NCBI RefSeq assembly: GCF_000426065.1
Contig: NZ_AUEQ01000006.1
Span: forward strand, 582,366-646,365
Source of the DNA: Mycobacterium sp. URHD0025
GTDB lineage: Bacteria; Actinomycetota; Actinomycetes; Mycobacteriales; Mycobacteriaceae
Length of the DNA: 64,000 nt
Direction of reading: 5' to 3'
Shown: positions 1 to 8,899 of the stretch, one piece after another
Layout of the letters: the number at the start of each line of letters is the position of its first letter
Position numbering within the stretch: position 1 is the first letter of the stretch
Program-made: the position numbers and the translations under genes
Notes under the pieces: model-generated
The model's database searches: none
Seen by the model: only the letters and a program-made list of their open reading frames with translations
What the model was told of the DNA's origin: nothing

Positions 1-97
1 CAGCGAAGGACACAGGTAGGCAGTGTACGGAAATGCGCCCTACGATGCCGAATCCTTGGGAAGGCAGACCTTAACCGCAGGTCAATGAGCCGGTCAC

Positions 98-103
98 GAT
101 AAT
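98..103 (+). promoter_or_regulatory. Candidate -10 box for purK-purE
   Basis: The hexamer GATAAT lies 32 nt before the purK GTG and matches five of six positions of the SigA -10 consensus. No convincing -35 element is present, which is common in mycobacteria. The first 135 bases hold no gene I can support. Assignment is inference from motif and position only. Confidence 0.35.
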
Positions 104-135
104 GACACCAATTCGCGCATGACACCATAGAGCGC

Positions 136-1329
136 GTGCCGACAACTCCCCAGAAGCCTGTCGTGGCCATGATCGGCGGCGGCCAGCTCGCCAGGATGAC
201 TCACCAGGCGGCCATCGCACTCGGACAGACCTTGCGGGTGCTGGCTGCCGGGCCGGACGAATCCGCCGCGCAGGTCACCCCCGACGTCGTCATCGGCTCC
301 CACACCGACCTCGACGCGCTGCGCCGGGCGGCGGCCGGCGCGTCCGCGTTGACGTTCGACCACGAACACGTGCCCACCGAGCACCTCGAGAAGCTCGTGG
401 CCGAAGGGGTGACGGTCAGCCCGCCGCCGCAGGCACTGGTGCACGCCCAGGACAAACTGCTCATGCGCCGCAAGCTGCAGAGCCTGGGTGCCCCCGTGCC
501 GCGCTTCGCCGAGATCACCTCGGTCTCCGACGTCGAGGCGTTCGTGCAGCAGATCGACGGTCCGGTGGTGATCAAGACGGTGCGCGGCGGCTACGACGGC
601 AAAGGCGTGGTGATGGCCGACGATCTGGCGTCCGCGCGCGAGACCGTGGCCGGTTACCTGGCCGACGGGGTCGCGGTGCTGGCCGAGGAACGCGTCGCGA
701 TGCGCCGGGAGCTCGCCGCGCTGGTGGCCCGCTCGCCGTTCGGACAGGGCGCGGCCTGGCCCGTGGTCGAAACCGTGCAACGCGACGGAATCTGCGTCGA
801 GGTGTATGCCCCCGCGCCAGGACTGTCCGCCGAATTGGGTTCGGCCGCACAGCAACTCGGTCTGCGGCTGGCGAACGAGCTCGGCGTGGTCGGGGTGCTG
901 GCGGTCGAGCTGTTCGAGACGGCCGACGGCGGACTCTTGGTCAACGAACTGGCCATGCGTCCGCACAACTCCGGGCACTGGACCATGGACGGCGCGGTCA
1001 CCAGCCAGTTCGAGCAGCATCTGCGTGCGGTCCTGGACTACCCGCTCGGTGACACCTCGGCGATCGCGCCCGCTGCTGTGATGGCCAACGTGCTCGGGGC
1101 GCCGCAGACGCCGGCGATGTCGATGGACGAGCGGCTGCACCACCTCTTCGCGCGGATCCCCGATGCGAAGGTTCACCTGTACGGCAAGGGTGAGCGGCCG
1201 GGACGAAAACTCGGGCACGTCAACATCATCGGTGCGGACATGGACGAACTCCGAGAGCGTGCGGTGCGGGCGGCGCACTGGTTGTCGCACGGCGAGTGGA
1301 CCGACGGATGGGATGAACATGGCGACTAG
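136..1329 (+). CDS. purK: 5-(carboxyamino)imidazole ribonucleotide synthase PurK
   Basis: ATP-grasp enzyme of purine synthesis; it makes N5-CAIR from AIR, bicarbonate and ATP in the cytoplasm. The 397-residue product has the N-terminal glycine-rich motif IGGGQLARM and the ATP-grasp region ([13 protein letters not shown] near residue 150, then [12 protein letters not shown] near 275), the usual PurK layout and length. The start is GTG. The 3' end overlaps purE, so the two are probably one transcript. In M. tuberculosis the same pair is Rv3276c-Rv3275c. Identity is secure. Confidence 0.96.
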   Translation: MPTTPQKPVVAMIGGGQLARMTHQAAIALGQTLRVLAAGPDESAAQVTPDVVIGSHTDLDALRRAAAGASALTFDHEHVPTEHLEKLVAEGVTVSPPPQALVHAQDKLLMRRKLQSLGAPVPRFAEITSVSDVEAFVQQIDGPVVIKTVRGGYDGKGVVMADDLASARETVAGYLADGVAVLAEERVAMRRELAALVARSPFGQGAAWPVVETVQRDGICVEVYAPAPGLSAELGSAAQQLGLRLANELGVVGVLAVELFETADGGLLVNELAMRPHNSGHWTMDGAVTSQFEQHLRAVLDYPLGDTSAIAPAAVMANVLGAPQTPAMSMDERLHHLFARIPDAKVHLYGKGERPGRKLGHVNIIGADMDELRERAVRAAHWLSHGEWTDGWDEHGD

Positions 1330-1852
1330 TGAAGCGACGGGCTCGGGTTCGGGTCCCAGGGTCGGGCTCATCATGGGCAGCGACAGCGACTGGTCGGTGA
1401 TGTCCGACGCTGCCGAGGCGCTCGCCGAGTTCGAGGTGCCGTTCGAGGTCGGTGTGGTCTCCGCGCACCGCACCCCGCAGCGCATGCTCGACTACGCCAA
1501 GACGGCCGCGGACCGGGGCGTCGAGGTGATCATCGCCGGGGCTGGGGGGGCCGCGCACCTGCCCGGGATGGTGGCGTCTGCGACACCGCTGCCGGTCATC
1601 GGGGTGCCGGTGCCACTGGCCCGGCTGGACGGCATGGACTCGCTGCTGTCGATCGTCCAGATGCCCGCCGGTGTGCCGGTGGCCACGGTGTCCATCGGGG
1701 GAGCGCGCAATGCGGGCCTGCTGGCCGTGCGAATTCTGGGCTCGGCCGACGCCGAGCTGCGGGCCCGGATGGTGAACTTCCAGGCCGACCTGGAGAACAT
1801 GGTCCTGGCGAAGGACGCCGCCTTGCGCGATCGCCTGTTGGGCGAGGCTTGA
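1313..1852 (+). CDS. purE: N5-carboxyaminoimidazole ribonucleotide mutase PurE
   Basis: Class I PurE, converting N5-CAIR to CAIR, the step directly after PurK. About 179 residues. The [10 protein letters not shown] motif near residue 15 and the SAHRTP motif near residue 50 are diagnostic. Two ATG codons (1313 and 1319) are possible; both overlap the end of purK by 11-17 bp in another frame, implying translational coupling. The longer reading frame upstream is only read-through inside purK. Cytoplasmic. Confidence 0.95.
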   Translation: MNMATSEATGSGSGPRVGLIMGSDSDWSVMSDAAEALAEFEVPFEVGVVSAHRTPQRMLDYAKTAADRGVEVIIAGAGGAAHLPGMVASATPLPVIGVPVPLARLDGMDSLLSIVQMPAGVPVATVSIGGARNAGLLAVRILGSADAELRARMVNFQADLENMVLAKDAALRDRLLGEA

Positions 1853-1868
1853 CGAGACGAGGGCTGAG

Positions 1869-2525
1869 TCAGTCGCCGATGAGCCCGCGAATGCGCGACG
1901 TCAGCGATTCGATCGGCTCATCGGTCGACATCACCACCACTGCGGTGCGGGCACTACCGCCCCGGTAGATCGGCCAGGTCGCGGCCAGCGCCTCGGCCAG
2001 GTCTGACCGTGGGTTGATCACGTCGCCGCGCAGCCATCGGCGCAGAACATGGTTGTGTGCGGCGACCACGGCGTTGGCGAACAGTTCGGCGCGCAGGCCC
2101 GCCGTCCAATCGCCGGTCTGCGCGGCCCGCAGGTGTTTGGTGAACAGTCGGACATACCGTGACACCACGGCGGTTTCGAAGTCGCGCAGGGCCGGCACCG
2201 AGCGGGTGAGCCGATACCGCGTCCGCGCACGGTCGCCCTCGGCGAGATAGTTCTCGAATACCGAGGTCGTCGCCACCGCGATGACCTCGGCGGGGAGGGC
2301 TTCGGCGGGCACCGCCGCCAACCTCTCGTCGGCGCGGCGCAGCAACGCCTCGTGATCGGGGAAGATCATCGCCTCTTTCGACCCGAACTGACGAAACGCG
2401 GTGGTGCGTCCCACCTGTGCCCGCGTGGCGATGTCGTCGACGCTGGTGGCCTCGTACCCACGTTCTTCGAACAGGTCGAACGCCGCGCTGACCAGGCGCT
2501 CCCGAGTGCTCGGCAGATCGGGCAT
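1869..2525 (-). CDS. TetR-family transcriptional regulator, divergent from fadE25
   Basis: A 218-residue TetR regulator. The N-terminal helix-turn-helix covers about residues 25-60 (SVDDIATRAQVGRTTAFRQF), followed by a helical ligand-binding region. The ATG at 2525 was chosen over longer upstream options because it has a GAAAGG ribosome binding site and gives the normal N-terminus one helix before the HTH. It is divergent from fadE25; the shared 135-bp gap carries two copies of an ACTGAGT-centred palindrome. This suggests autoregulation and control of fadE25, perhaps with an acyl-CoA ligand. The ligand is inference; the family call is firm. Confidence 0.9.
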   Translation of the reverse strand: MPDLPSTRERLVSAAFDLFEERGYEATSVDDIATRAQVGRTTAFRQFGSKEAMIFPDHEALLRRADERLAAVPAEALPAEVIAVATTSVFENYLAEGDRARTRYRLTRSVPALRDFETAVVSRYVRLFTKHLRAAQTGDWTAGLRAELFANAVVAAHNHVLRRWLRGDVINPRSDLAEALAATWPIYRGGSARTAVVVMSTDEPIESLTSRIRGLIGD

Positions 2526-2540
2526 GAGCGCACCTTTCCT

Positions 2541-2575
2541 GGGACTGAGTGCCGATGGTATGGTACTGAGTACCA
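2541..2575. promoter_or_regulatory. Tandem palindromic operator between tetR and fadE25
   Basis: Two related palindromes lie 21 bp centre to centre. Positions 2562-2574 read GGTACTGAGTACC, extended to a perfect 7+1+7 palindrome at 2561-2575. Positions 2541-2553 read GGGACTGAGTGCC, which shares the ACTGAGT core with mismatched flanks. Two helical turns of spacing fits cooperative binding by a TetR dimer pair. The site sits 15-50 bp upstream of the regulator start and about 85 bp upstream of fadE25. Confidence 0.6.
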
Positions 2576-2660
2576 AAAGTAGCAGGGCGATGCACTCGAT
2601 GTGCAGTCCGCGCAACGATTGATCCAAGAGAGCCACGAGCTGAGAGCTAGGGAGAAGATC

Positions 2661-3830
2661 ATGGCTGGCTGGGCCGGTAACCCCTCATTCGATCTGTTTC
2701 AGCTGCCGGAGGAGCACCAGGAGCTCCGGGCGGCGATTCGGGCGTTGGCGGAGAAGGAAATTGCGCCGTATGCCGCCGACGTCGACGAGAACGCGCGCTT
2801 CCCGGAGGAAGCTCTCCAGGCCCTCACCACCTCGGGTTTCAACGCCATTCACGTGCCCGAGGAGTACGGCGGCCAGGGTGCCGATTCGGTCGCGGCCTGC
2901 ATCGTGATCGAGGAAGTGGCCCGGGTCGATTGCTCGGCGTCGCTGATCCCCGCGGTCAACAAGCTGGGCACCATGGGCCTGATCCTGCGCGGGTCGGACG
3001 AGTTGAAGAAGCAGGTGCTGCCGTCGCTCGCCTCCGGTGATGCGATGGCCTCCTATGCGCTGTCCGAGCGTGAGGCGGGCAGCGACGCCGCGGGTATGCG
3101 GACCCGTGCGAAGGCCGATGGCGACGGTTGGATCCTCAACGGCACCAAGTGCTGGATCACCAACGGCGGCAAGTCGACCTGGTACACCGTCATGGCGGTG
3201 ACCGACCCCGACAAGGGTGCCAACGGTATTTCGGCGTTCATGGTCCACAAGGACGATGAGGGCTTCGTTGTCGGCCCCAAGGAGCGCAAGCTCGGCATCA
3301 AGGGCAGCCCGACCACCGAGCTGTATTTCGAGAACTGCCGCGTTCCGGGGGACCGGATCATCGGCGACCCCGGTACCGGATTCAAGACCGCGTTGGCGAC
3401 GCTGGATCACACCCGTCCGACGATCGGCGCCCAAGCCGTCGGTATCGCTCAGGGTGCGTTGGACGCCGCGATCGCCTACACCAAGGACCGCAAGCAGTTC
3501 GGCCGTCCGATCAGTGACAACCAGGGCGTGCAGTTCATGCTCGCCGACATGGCGATGAAGGTGGAAGCCGCACGGTTGATGGTGTACTCAGCCGCAGCGC
3601 GGGCCGAGCGTGGCGAGGGCAACCTCGGATTCATCTCGGCGGCCAGCAAGTGCCTGGCCTCGGATGTGGCCATGGAGGTCACCACCGATGCGGTGCAGTT
3701 GTTCGGCGGCGCCGGTTACACGGTGGACTTCCCGGTCGAGCGGATGATGCGGGACGCCAAGATCACCCAGATCTACGAGGGCACCAACCAGATTCAGCGC
3801 GTGGTCATGAGCCGCGCCCTGTTGAAGTAG
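2661..3830 (+). CDS. fadE25: Acyl-CoA dehydrogenase FadE25
   Basis: Flavin-dependent acyl-CoA dehydrogenase (389 residues, the length of M. tuberculosis FadE25, Rv3274c). Visible motifs are the FAD/substrate segment YALSEREAGSD near residue 130, WITNGG near 168, and the C-terminal YEGTNQIQR whose glutamate (about E373) matches the catalytic base of medium-chain enzymes. The ATG is preceded by GGAGAAGATC; an upstream extension to 2601 is possible but lacks a ribosome binding site. It catalyses the first oxidation of fatty or branched acyl-CoA beta-oxidation. The divergent TetR gene is its likely regulator. Confidence 0.93.
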   Translation: MAGWAGNPSFDLFQLPEEHQELRAAIRALAEKEIAPYAADVDENARFPEEALQALTTSGFNAIHVPEEYGGQGADSVAACIVIEEVARVDCSASLIPAVNKLGTMGLILRGSDELKKQVLPSLASGDAMASYALSEREAGSDAAGMRTRAKADGDGWILNGTKCWITNGGKSTWYTVMAVTDPDKGANGISAFMVHKDDEGFVVGPKERKLGIKGSPTTELYFENCRVPGDRIIGDPGTGFKTALATLDHTRPTIGAQAVGIAQGALDAAIAYTKDRKQFGRPISDNQGVQFMLADMAMKVEAARLMVYSAAARAERGEGNLGFISAASKCLASDVAMEVTTDAVQLFGGAGYTVDFPVERMMRDAKITQIYEGTNQIQRVVMSRALLK

Positions 3831-3846
3831 GCCACGCACCCTCGGC

Positions 3847-5640
3847 TCAATCGGCCCGGCGCGGCACGAACTCCTGCACCTTGGCCTTGATGCCCTCCTT
3901 GATGAAACCCCAACTGTTCTCGTCACCTTCCAGTACGGCGGTGGTGGTCAATTTGAACTGCTCCCACGTGGCGTGCGGCGGGATCGGTGGCATGTTCGGA
4001 TCGGTGAAGACGTCCAAAACCGTTGGCCGGTCGGCTGACAACGCCGTACGCCACGCGTCGCCGAGCTCGTCGGGACTCTTCACGGTCATCGCATTCAAGC
4101 CGAGTCCCGCGGCGAACGCGGCATAGTCGACGTCTGGAAGCTCTTGGGACTCGGCGAATTTCGGTGCTCCGCCCATGGCCCGCATCTCCCAGGTCACCTG
4201 GTTGAGATCGTTGTTGTGGAGCACGGCGACGATCAGCCGGGGATCCGACCACTGGTGGTGATAGCGCTTGATGGTGATGAGCTCGGCCATCCCGTTCATC
4301 TGCATGGCGCCGTCACCGGCGAAAGCGATCGCCGGGCGGTCCGGATGGGCGAACTTCGCGCCGATCGCATAGGGCACCCCGGGACCCATGGTGGCCAGGT
4401 TGCCGGACAGTGAGCCGCGCATATCTCCGCGGAACCGCAGTTGGCGGGCATACCAATTGGCCGCCGATCCGGAATCGGCGGTGACGATCGCGTTGTCGGG
4501 CAGCTGCTCGGACAACTCGGAGAACAATCGCAGCGGGTTGACCGGATCAGCGCTCACCCCTGCCTGTAGCGCCATGGTCTCCCACCAGCGTGCCACGTTC
4601 TTCTCGATCGTCTCGCGCCAGGACCGGTCCGCCTTGCGTTGCAGCTGCGGAATGAGCGCGCGCAGTGCGGTTTTCGCGTCCGAGACCAGGTTGACCTCGT
4701 ACGGGTAGCGCATGCCGATCATCTTCGGGTCGATGTCGATCTGCACGCCGCGGGCCTGACCGAACTCCGGCATGAACTGGGAGTAGGGGAAACTGGAGCC
4801 GACGGTGAGGACGGTGTCGCAGTCACGCATCATCTCGTAGCTGGGCCGGGTACCCAGCAGCCCGATCGATCCGGTCACCCAGGGCAGCTCGTCGGACAGC
4901 GCATCCTTGCCCAGCAGAGCCTTCGCCGCGCCCGCGCCGAGAAGGTCTGCCACCTCGATGACCTCGTCGCGCGCGTCGCGGGCGCCGCTCCCGACCAGCA
5001 TGGCCACCTTGTCACCGGAGTTGAGGACTTCGGCGGCGCGGGCGATGGCCGCGTCGTCGGGGGCGATACCGGGCCAATCGACGCCGAGGCTCGACGGAAC
5101 CATCTTGAACTCATGGGTGGGTGCGGTGTACGGCAGTTCCTGGACGTCGGCGGGAATGATCAACGCCGTCGGTGCGCGCTCGGCCAGCGCGGTGCGGATG
5201 GCCCGGTCGAGCACGTTGGGCAGCTGCTCGGCCACATTCACGGTCTGCACATAGGCACTGGCGACACCCTTGTACAGGCTGGCCAGATCGACTTCCTGCT
5301 GATATGAGCCGCCCATCGCGCTGCGATTGGTCTGCCCCACGATGGCGACCACCGGAACGTGATCGAGTTTGGCGTCGTACAGCCCGTTGAGCAGGTGAAT
5401 GGCGCCCGGGCCCGAGGTGGCCATGCAGACGCCGACCTTGCCGCTGAACTTGGCGTAACCGACGGCCTCGAACGCGCACATCTCCTCATGGCGGGCCTGG
5501 ATGAAGCGGGGTTGATCGTCGGCGCGGCCCCACGCGGCCAGGATGGCGTTGATCCCGTCACCGGGATACGCGAACACGTCCCGCACATCCCACTCGCGTA
5601 GGCGCTTCAACAGGTAGTCGGCGACACTCAACTCGGACAC
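3847..5640 (-). CDS. Thiamine-diphosphate enzyme, pyruvate oxidase/dehydrogenase (PoxB)-like
   Basis: A 597-residue protein with the three-domain layout of the acetolactate synthase/pyruvate oxidase family: N-terminal ThDP-pyrimidine domain with YPGDGINAIL and the catalytic glutamate in RHEEMCAFEAVGYAK (about residue 52), central domain, and C-terminal ThDP-pyrophosphate domain with GDGAMQMNG followed by HNND. The sequence looks closer to quinone-dependent pyruvate oxidases than to IlvB. The GTG start has a GAGGAGGGAA Shine-Dalgarno. It converges on fadE25 with 16 bp between. Substrate is uncertain; other 2-oxoacids are possible. Confidence 0.82.
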   Translation of the reverse strand: MSELSVADYLLKRLREWDVRDVFAYPGDGINAILAAWGRADDQPRFIQARHEEMCAFEAVGYAKFSGKVGVCMATSGPGAIHLLNGLYDAKLDHVPVVAIVGQTNRSAMGGSYQQEVDLASLYKGVASAYVQTVNVAEQLPNVLDRAIRTALAERAPTALIIPADVQELPYTAPTHEFKMVPSSLGVDWPGIAPDDAAIARAAEVLNSGDKVAMLVGSGARDARDEVIEVADLLGAGAAKALLGKDALSDELPWVTGSIGLLGTRPSYEMMRDCDTVLTVGSSFPYSQFMPEFGQARGVQIDIDPKMIGMRYPYEVNLVSDAKTALRALIPQLQRKADRSWRETIEKNVARWWETMALQAGVSADPVNPLRLFSELSEQLPDNAIVTADSGSAANWYARQLRFRGDMRGSLSGNLATMGPGVPYAIGAKFAHPDRPAIAFAGDGAMQMNGMAELITIKRYHHQWSDPRLIVAVLHNNDLNQVTWEMRAMGGAPKFAESQELPDVDYAAFAAGLGLNAMTVKSPDELGDAWRTALSADRPTVLDVFTDPNMPPIPPHATWEQFKLTTTAVLEGDENSWGFIKEGIKAKVQEFVPRRAD

Positions 5641-5730
5641 GGCCGTTCCCTCCTCGGCATTCGAACGGATTGTTGTGGTCCGGGTACCCGAATGCGCTGG
5701 CGGTATGCAGATGTCTGAGTAGGAGGAACG

Positions 5731-6447
5731 TCAGCCGCGGGTGACCTTCTCCGTCACGCGACGTCGCTCCTGGGCGTCCGGATCGGGATTGGCGACCTGC
5801 ACGAGCGACGCCCCGACGGCGAACACCGCGACCAGGTTCTCGATCAGCTCGTCGGGGGTGTCCCAGGACGCCGTGGACAACACGCGGTCGCGATCGGTGA
5901 AACCCTGTGCCGCCGCGGCACTTCGGGCGGCCTCCAGTACCTCGGCGACCGTACGTCCGGCCAGGGCCGGCCCGGGAATACGTTCTGGCACGATCTGATC
6001 CCCGTGCACCCGAACCGCGGTGGCGTAGTCGGTGACCCCGATGGGAAGATCCGCTGCGGCTTTGCCGAACGGGTCGAGCGACAGCACGGCGACCTCGCCG
6101 CCCGATACCGCATCGTCGGCCTCGTCGAGCCGGTCCCGGGTACACAGCGCCACGTCGGCCGGATGGTCCGAACCACCGTTCAACGACACCTCCGCGCCGA
6201 TCCACCAGATCCCGAACAACACCGCGGCGGTCTGCCAGTGCGCGGGCAGCAGCACCGCCACCCGCGTACCCGGGCCGGCCCCCATCTCGTCGCGCAACAG
6301 GTTGGCGGTCTTGGCGGCCCAGTTCGCCATGGTCACCGTCGACAACTCGATCCGCTCACCGGTGGCGTCGTCGTAATAGGTGATCCGTGGCCCGGCCGGA
6401 TCCGCTGACAACAACGGATCCAGCACTGTGGCGCTGAGTGTGCTCAT
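5731..6447 (-). CDS. TIGR03089 family protein (AMP-binding-like)
   Basis: A 238-residue protein resembling the N-terminal part of acyl-CoA synthetases (AGPGTRVAVLLPAHWQTAAVLFGIWWIGAEV near residues 55-85) but far too short to have the full adenylation and C-terminal domains. This is the actinobacterial TIGR03089 family, Rv3268 in M. tuberculosis. It follows the LCP gene by 25 bp on the same strand, with an AGAGG ribosome binding site inside the gap, so it is probably co-transcribed. The function is unknown; it may be a degenerate ligase domain. Confidence 0.82.
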   Translation of the reverse strand: MSTLSATVLDPLLSADPAGPRITYYDDATGERIELSTVTMANWAAKTANLLRDEMGAGPGTRVAVLLPAHWQTAAVLFGIWWIGAEVSLNGGSDHPADVALCTRDRLDEADDAVSGGEVAVLSLDPFGKAAADLPIGVTDYATAVRVHGDQIVPERIPGPALAGRTVAEVLEAARSAAAAQGFTDRDRVLSTASWDTPDELIENLVAVFAVGASLVQVANPDPDAQERRRVTEKVTRG

Positions 6448-6472
6448 AACCTCTGGTTTTACTCGAGGGCGA

Positions 6473-7948
6473 TCAGTTCACACACTTGGGATCGTCGGCA
6501 CCGGCGGTGAGTATCGGTGACGGCGGCGGTGGCGGACTCGATTCCCCGGTATCGCCGGAGGTGTCGCCGACGGCGGCGGGATCCACCGCAGACGGATCGG
6601 TTCCGTCCGACCCCGGACCGGTGTAGTCCGCGGCCAGCACCACCCGCACCGCGCCGGGCGGCAGCGACGAATCCTCGTTCACCGGCAATCCGCCGAGATC
6701 CTTCGACACGGCCTGCGCGCCGAGATCGTCGGACTTGGCGGCCAGCACCTGGCTGGACGCCGGCGGGGCGCCTTCGTGATTGCCGGTGGCGCCGGGCACG
6801 AATCCCTTGTTGCTCAACACCTGTGACACGGCGGCAGCCAGGCCGTTGATGTCGGTGCCGTTGACCACCTCGACGGTCGTGTTGTCCGGCGAATAGCTGA
6901 GCTGTTCGGTCTTGCCCTGGTCCTGATCCTGCAGCAGGCCCGCCACCCATTGGTGGACGTCGTCGGGATCCACCCGGACCACGCTCTGCATGCCGTCGTC
7001 ACTCCAGCCGTCCTCCCGCAGGATCGGGATGGTCGCGAAGGCCACACTGCCGGCGGCCAGCTTCTGCAGCTGGTCGACGAAATCCATGATGTCCCAGCCG
7101 TCGGAGATCACCACCGAGCGCTGCACGGCGTTCTGGAGCCGCCCCAGGGTTCCCGGGCTGGACAGGGTCTTGCTCGAGATCACCTCATGGGCCAGCGACG
7201 CCATCACGGACTGCTGCCTGGTCACCCGGTCGAGATCGCCCCGGGGCAGGTCATGACGTTGGCGCACAAAGCTGAGTGCCTGTGGACCGTTGAGCTTCTG
7301 CCAGCCCGCCGGAAAATCGGCACCCGAAAGGGGTTCGTAGACGGCATCTTTGAGACACACGTTGACGCCGCCCAGCGCGTCGGTGATCAACGCGAAACCG
7401 AGCAATCCGATTTCGGCGTAGTGGTCGACCGTGACGCCGGTCAGTCCGGCGACAGTCTGGATCAATTCCTCGCGGGCGGCCTCGGTGGCCTTGGGCTCGG
7501 CGACGGCCGGATCCTCACCCTCGACCTCGACGAGTTGCTTCATCCGGTCGAGCTTGACGTCCCCGAACACGCCGTTGATCTTCATCTTTCCCCAGCCGGG
7601 CGCTTCGACGTACGAGTCGCGGGGGATCGAGATGGCCGTGGCCGACTTCCCGTTGTTGGGGATACGCACCAGGATGATGGTGTCGGTATTGGTCGAGACG
7701 TCGTCACCCGCACGCAGCGTCTCCAGCTCCTCGGGCGACAGCGGGTTGCCGTGGGCGTCGGTGCGACTGTCCATGCCGACCAGCAGGATGTCGATGGCCC
7801 CGTCCTCGCCGCCGCCGCCGAGCGCAGCCGAGCTGATGTGGTTGATGCCGGATTCGAACGAGCGGATCTGGGTCCAGGCCACCCCTGTTCCGAGCACCAC
7901 GGCCGACGCCGTGGCGACAGCGAGGGAGCGAAGGAGGGGTATGGGCAC
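6473..7948 (-). CDS. LytR-CpsA-Psr (LCP) family cell-wall ligase
   Basis: A 491-residue protein: short cytoplasmic N-terminus, one membrane segment (about residues 7-25, LAVATASAVVLGTGVAW), the extracellular LCP catalytic domain (about 50-260; DSRTDAHGNPL, IPRDSYVE, DRVTRQQSV), a C-terminal LytR_C domain (about 350-440) and a proline/serine-rich tail. The position next to the TIGR03089 and rmlD genes makes it the orthologue of M. tuberculosis Rv3267 (Lcp1), known to ligate arabinogalactan to peptidoglycan. GTG start; a TAGCCT box 6 nt upstream suggests a leaderless transcript. Confidence 0.9.
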   Translation of the reverse strand: MPIPLLRSLAVATASAVVLGTGVAWTQIRSFESGINHISSAALGGGGEDGAIDILLVGMDSRTDAHGNPLSPEELETLRAGDDVSTNTDTIILVRIPNNGKSATAISIPRDSYVEAPGWGKMKINGVFGDVKLDRMKQLVEVEGEDPAVAEPKATEAAREELIQTVAGLTGVTVDHYAEIGLLGFALITDALGGVNVCLKDAVYEPLSGADFPAGWQKLNGPQALSFVRQRHDLPRGDLDRVTRQQSVMASLAHEVISSKTLSSPGTLGRLQNAVQRSVVISDGWDIMDFVDQLQKLAAGSVAFATIPILREDGWSDDGMQSVVRVDPDDVHQWVAGLLQDQDQGKTEQLSYSPDNTTVEVVNGTDINGLAAAVSQVLSNKGFVPGATGNHEGAPPASSQVLAAKSDDLGAQAVSKDLGGLPVNEDSSLPPGAVRVVLAADYTGPGSDGTDPSAVDPAAVGDTSGDTGESSPPPPPSPILTAGADDPKCVN

Positions 7949-7954
7949 GTGCTC

Positions 7955-7960
7955 AGGCTA
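7955..7960 (-). promoter_or_regulatory. -10 box of a probable leaderless lcp transcript
   Basis: TAGCCT on the minus strand ends 6 nt before the GTG of the LCP gene, which would place the transcription start at the first base of the start codon. On the opposite strand CAGACT (8003-8008) sits 6 nt before the rmlD ATG and could be the matching but weaker divergent element. Confidence 0.5.
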
Positions 7961-8014
7961 CTTGCGGCCCGGACGTGAGCCGGGTAACGCGGACCGGCGT
8001 GCCAGACTCGGCGC

Positions 8015-8899
8015 ATGGCGCAACGGATTGTGATCACTGGGGCCGGCGGCATGGTCGGCCGAGTATTGGCTGATCAGGGCCGTGGTGAGGGCCGTGTGGT
8101 GCTTCCCCTGACCTCTGCCGAATGTGATATCACCAACGCCGGCGCGGTCCGGCAATTCGTGGAGTCCGGGGATGTGGTGGTCAACTGTGCCGCATACACG
8201 CAGGTCGACGCCGCCGAAACCGACCAGGAGAGGGCGTATGCCGTCAACGCGGCCGGTCCTGGCAACCTCGCTGCGGTGTGTGCCGAGGCCGGCGCCGGCC
8301 TGGTGCACATCTCCACCGACTACGTCTTCGGCGCGGCCGCGGAGCGTCGTACCCCGTACGAGGTCGACGACGAGACCGGACCGGTCAATGTCTACGGCGA
8401 GTCCAAATTGGCGGGCGAACAGGCCGTGCTGGCCGCCAAGCCCGACGCGTACATCGTGCGCACCGCATGGGTGTACCAGGGCGGCGACGGAGCCGACTTC
8501 GTGGCGACCATGCGCCGGCTGGCCGCCGGAGACGGCCCCGTCGATGTGGTGGCCGATCAGATCGGATCGCCGACCTATACCGGTGACCTGGTGGCGGCCC
8601 TGCTGCAGATCGCCGACGGTGGCGTGCGGCCCGGCGTGCTCCATGTAGTCAACGACGGACCGGCCAGCCGCTTCGACCTGGCGCGCGAGACCTTCGCCGC
8701 CGTCGGCGCCGATCCAGAGCGCGTCCGCCCCGTCGGCAGCGACCGCCATCCGCGACCCGCGCCGCGCCCGGCCTACACCGTGCTTTCGGCGCGGCGGTCC
8801 GCCGAGGCTGGTCTCACCCCGCTGCGGGACTGGCGGGAGGCCCTCGTCGCCGCGGTTGGAAAAGGCACGTCGTCCGGCCCGTTACCCTCTACGCCGTGA
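8015..8899 (+). CDS. rmlD: dTDP-4-dehydrorhamnose reductase RmlD
   Basis: Last enzyme of dTDP-L-rhamnose synthesis, an NADPH-dependent extended SDR. The 294-residue protein has the Rossmann motif ITGAGGMVG near residue 7, STDYVF near 95, and the YGESK catalytic motif near 125. It supplies dTDP-rhamnose to WbbL, whose GTG start overlaps the rmlD stop (GTGA). The order rmlD-wbbL-GDP-mannose pyrophosphorylase matches Rv3266c-Rv3264c. Confidence 0.95.
   Translation: MAQRIVITGAGGMVGRVLADQGRGEGRVVLPLTSAECDITNAGAVRQFVESGDVVVNCAAYTQVDAAETDQERAYAVNAAGPGNLAAVCAEAGAGLVHISTDYVFGAAAERRTPYEVDDETGPVNVYGESKLAGEQAVLAAKPDAYIVRTAWVYQGGDGADFVATMRRLAAGDGPVDVVADQIGSPTYTGDLVAALLQIADGGVRPGVLHVVNDGPASRFDLARETFAAVGADPERVRPVGSDRHPRPAPRPAYTVLSARRSAEAGLTPLRDWREALVAAVGKGTSSGPLPSTP

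Noticed and set aside
1..13. Possible GTG start of a divergent gene (GtrA family by synteny) on the minus strand
   Set aside because: Only four codons are visible and no ribosome binding site or -10 box is seen; synteny alone is not enough.
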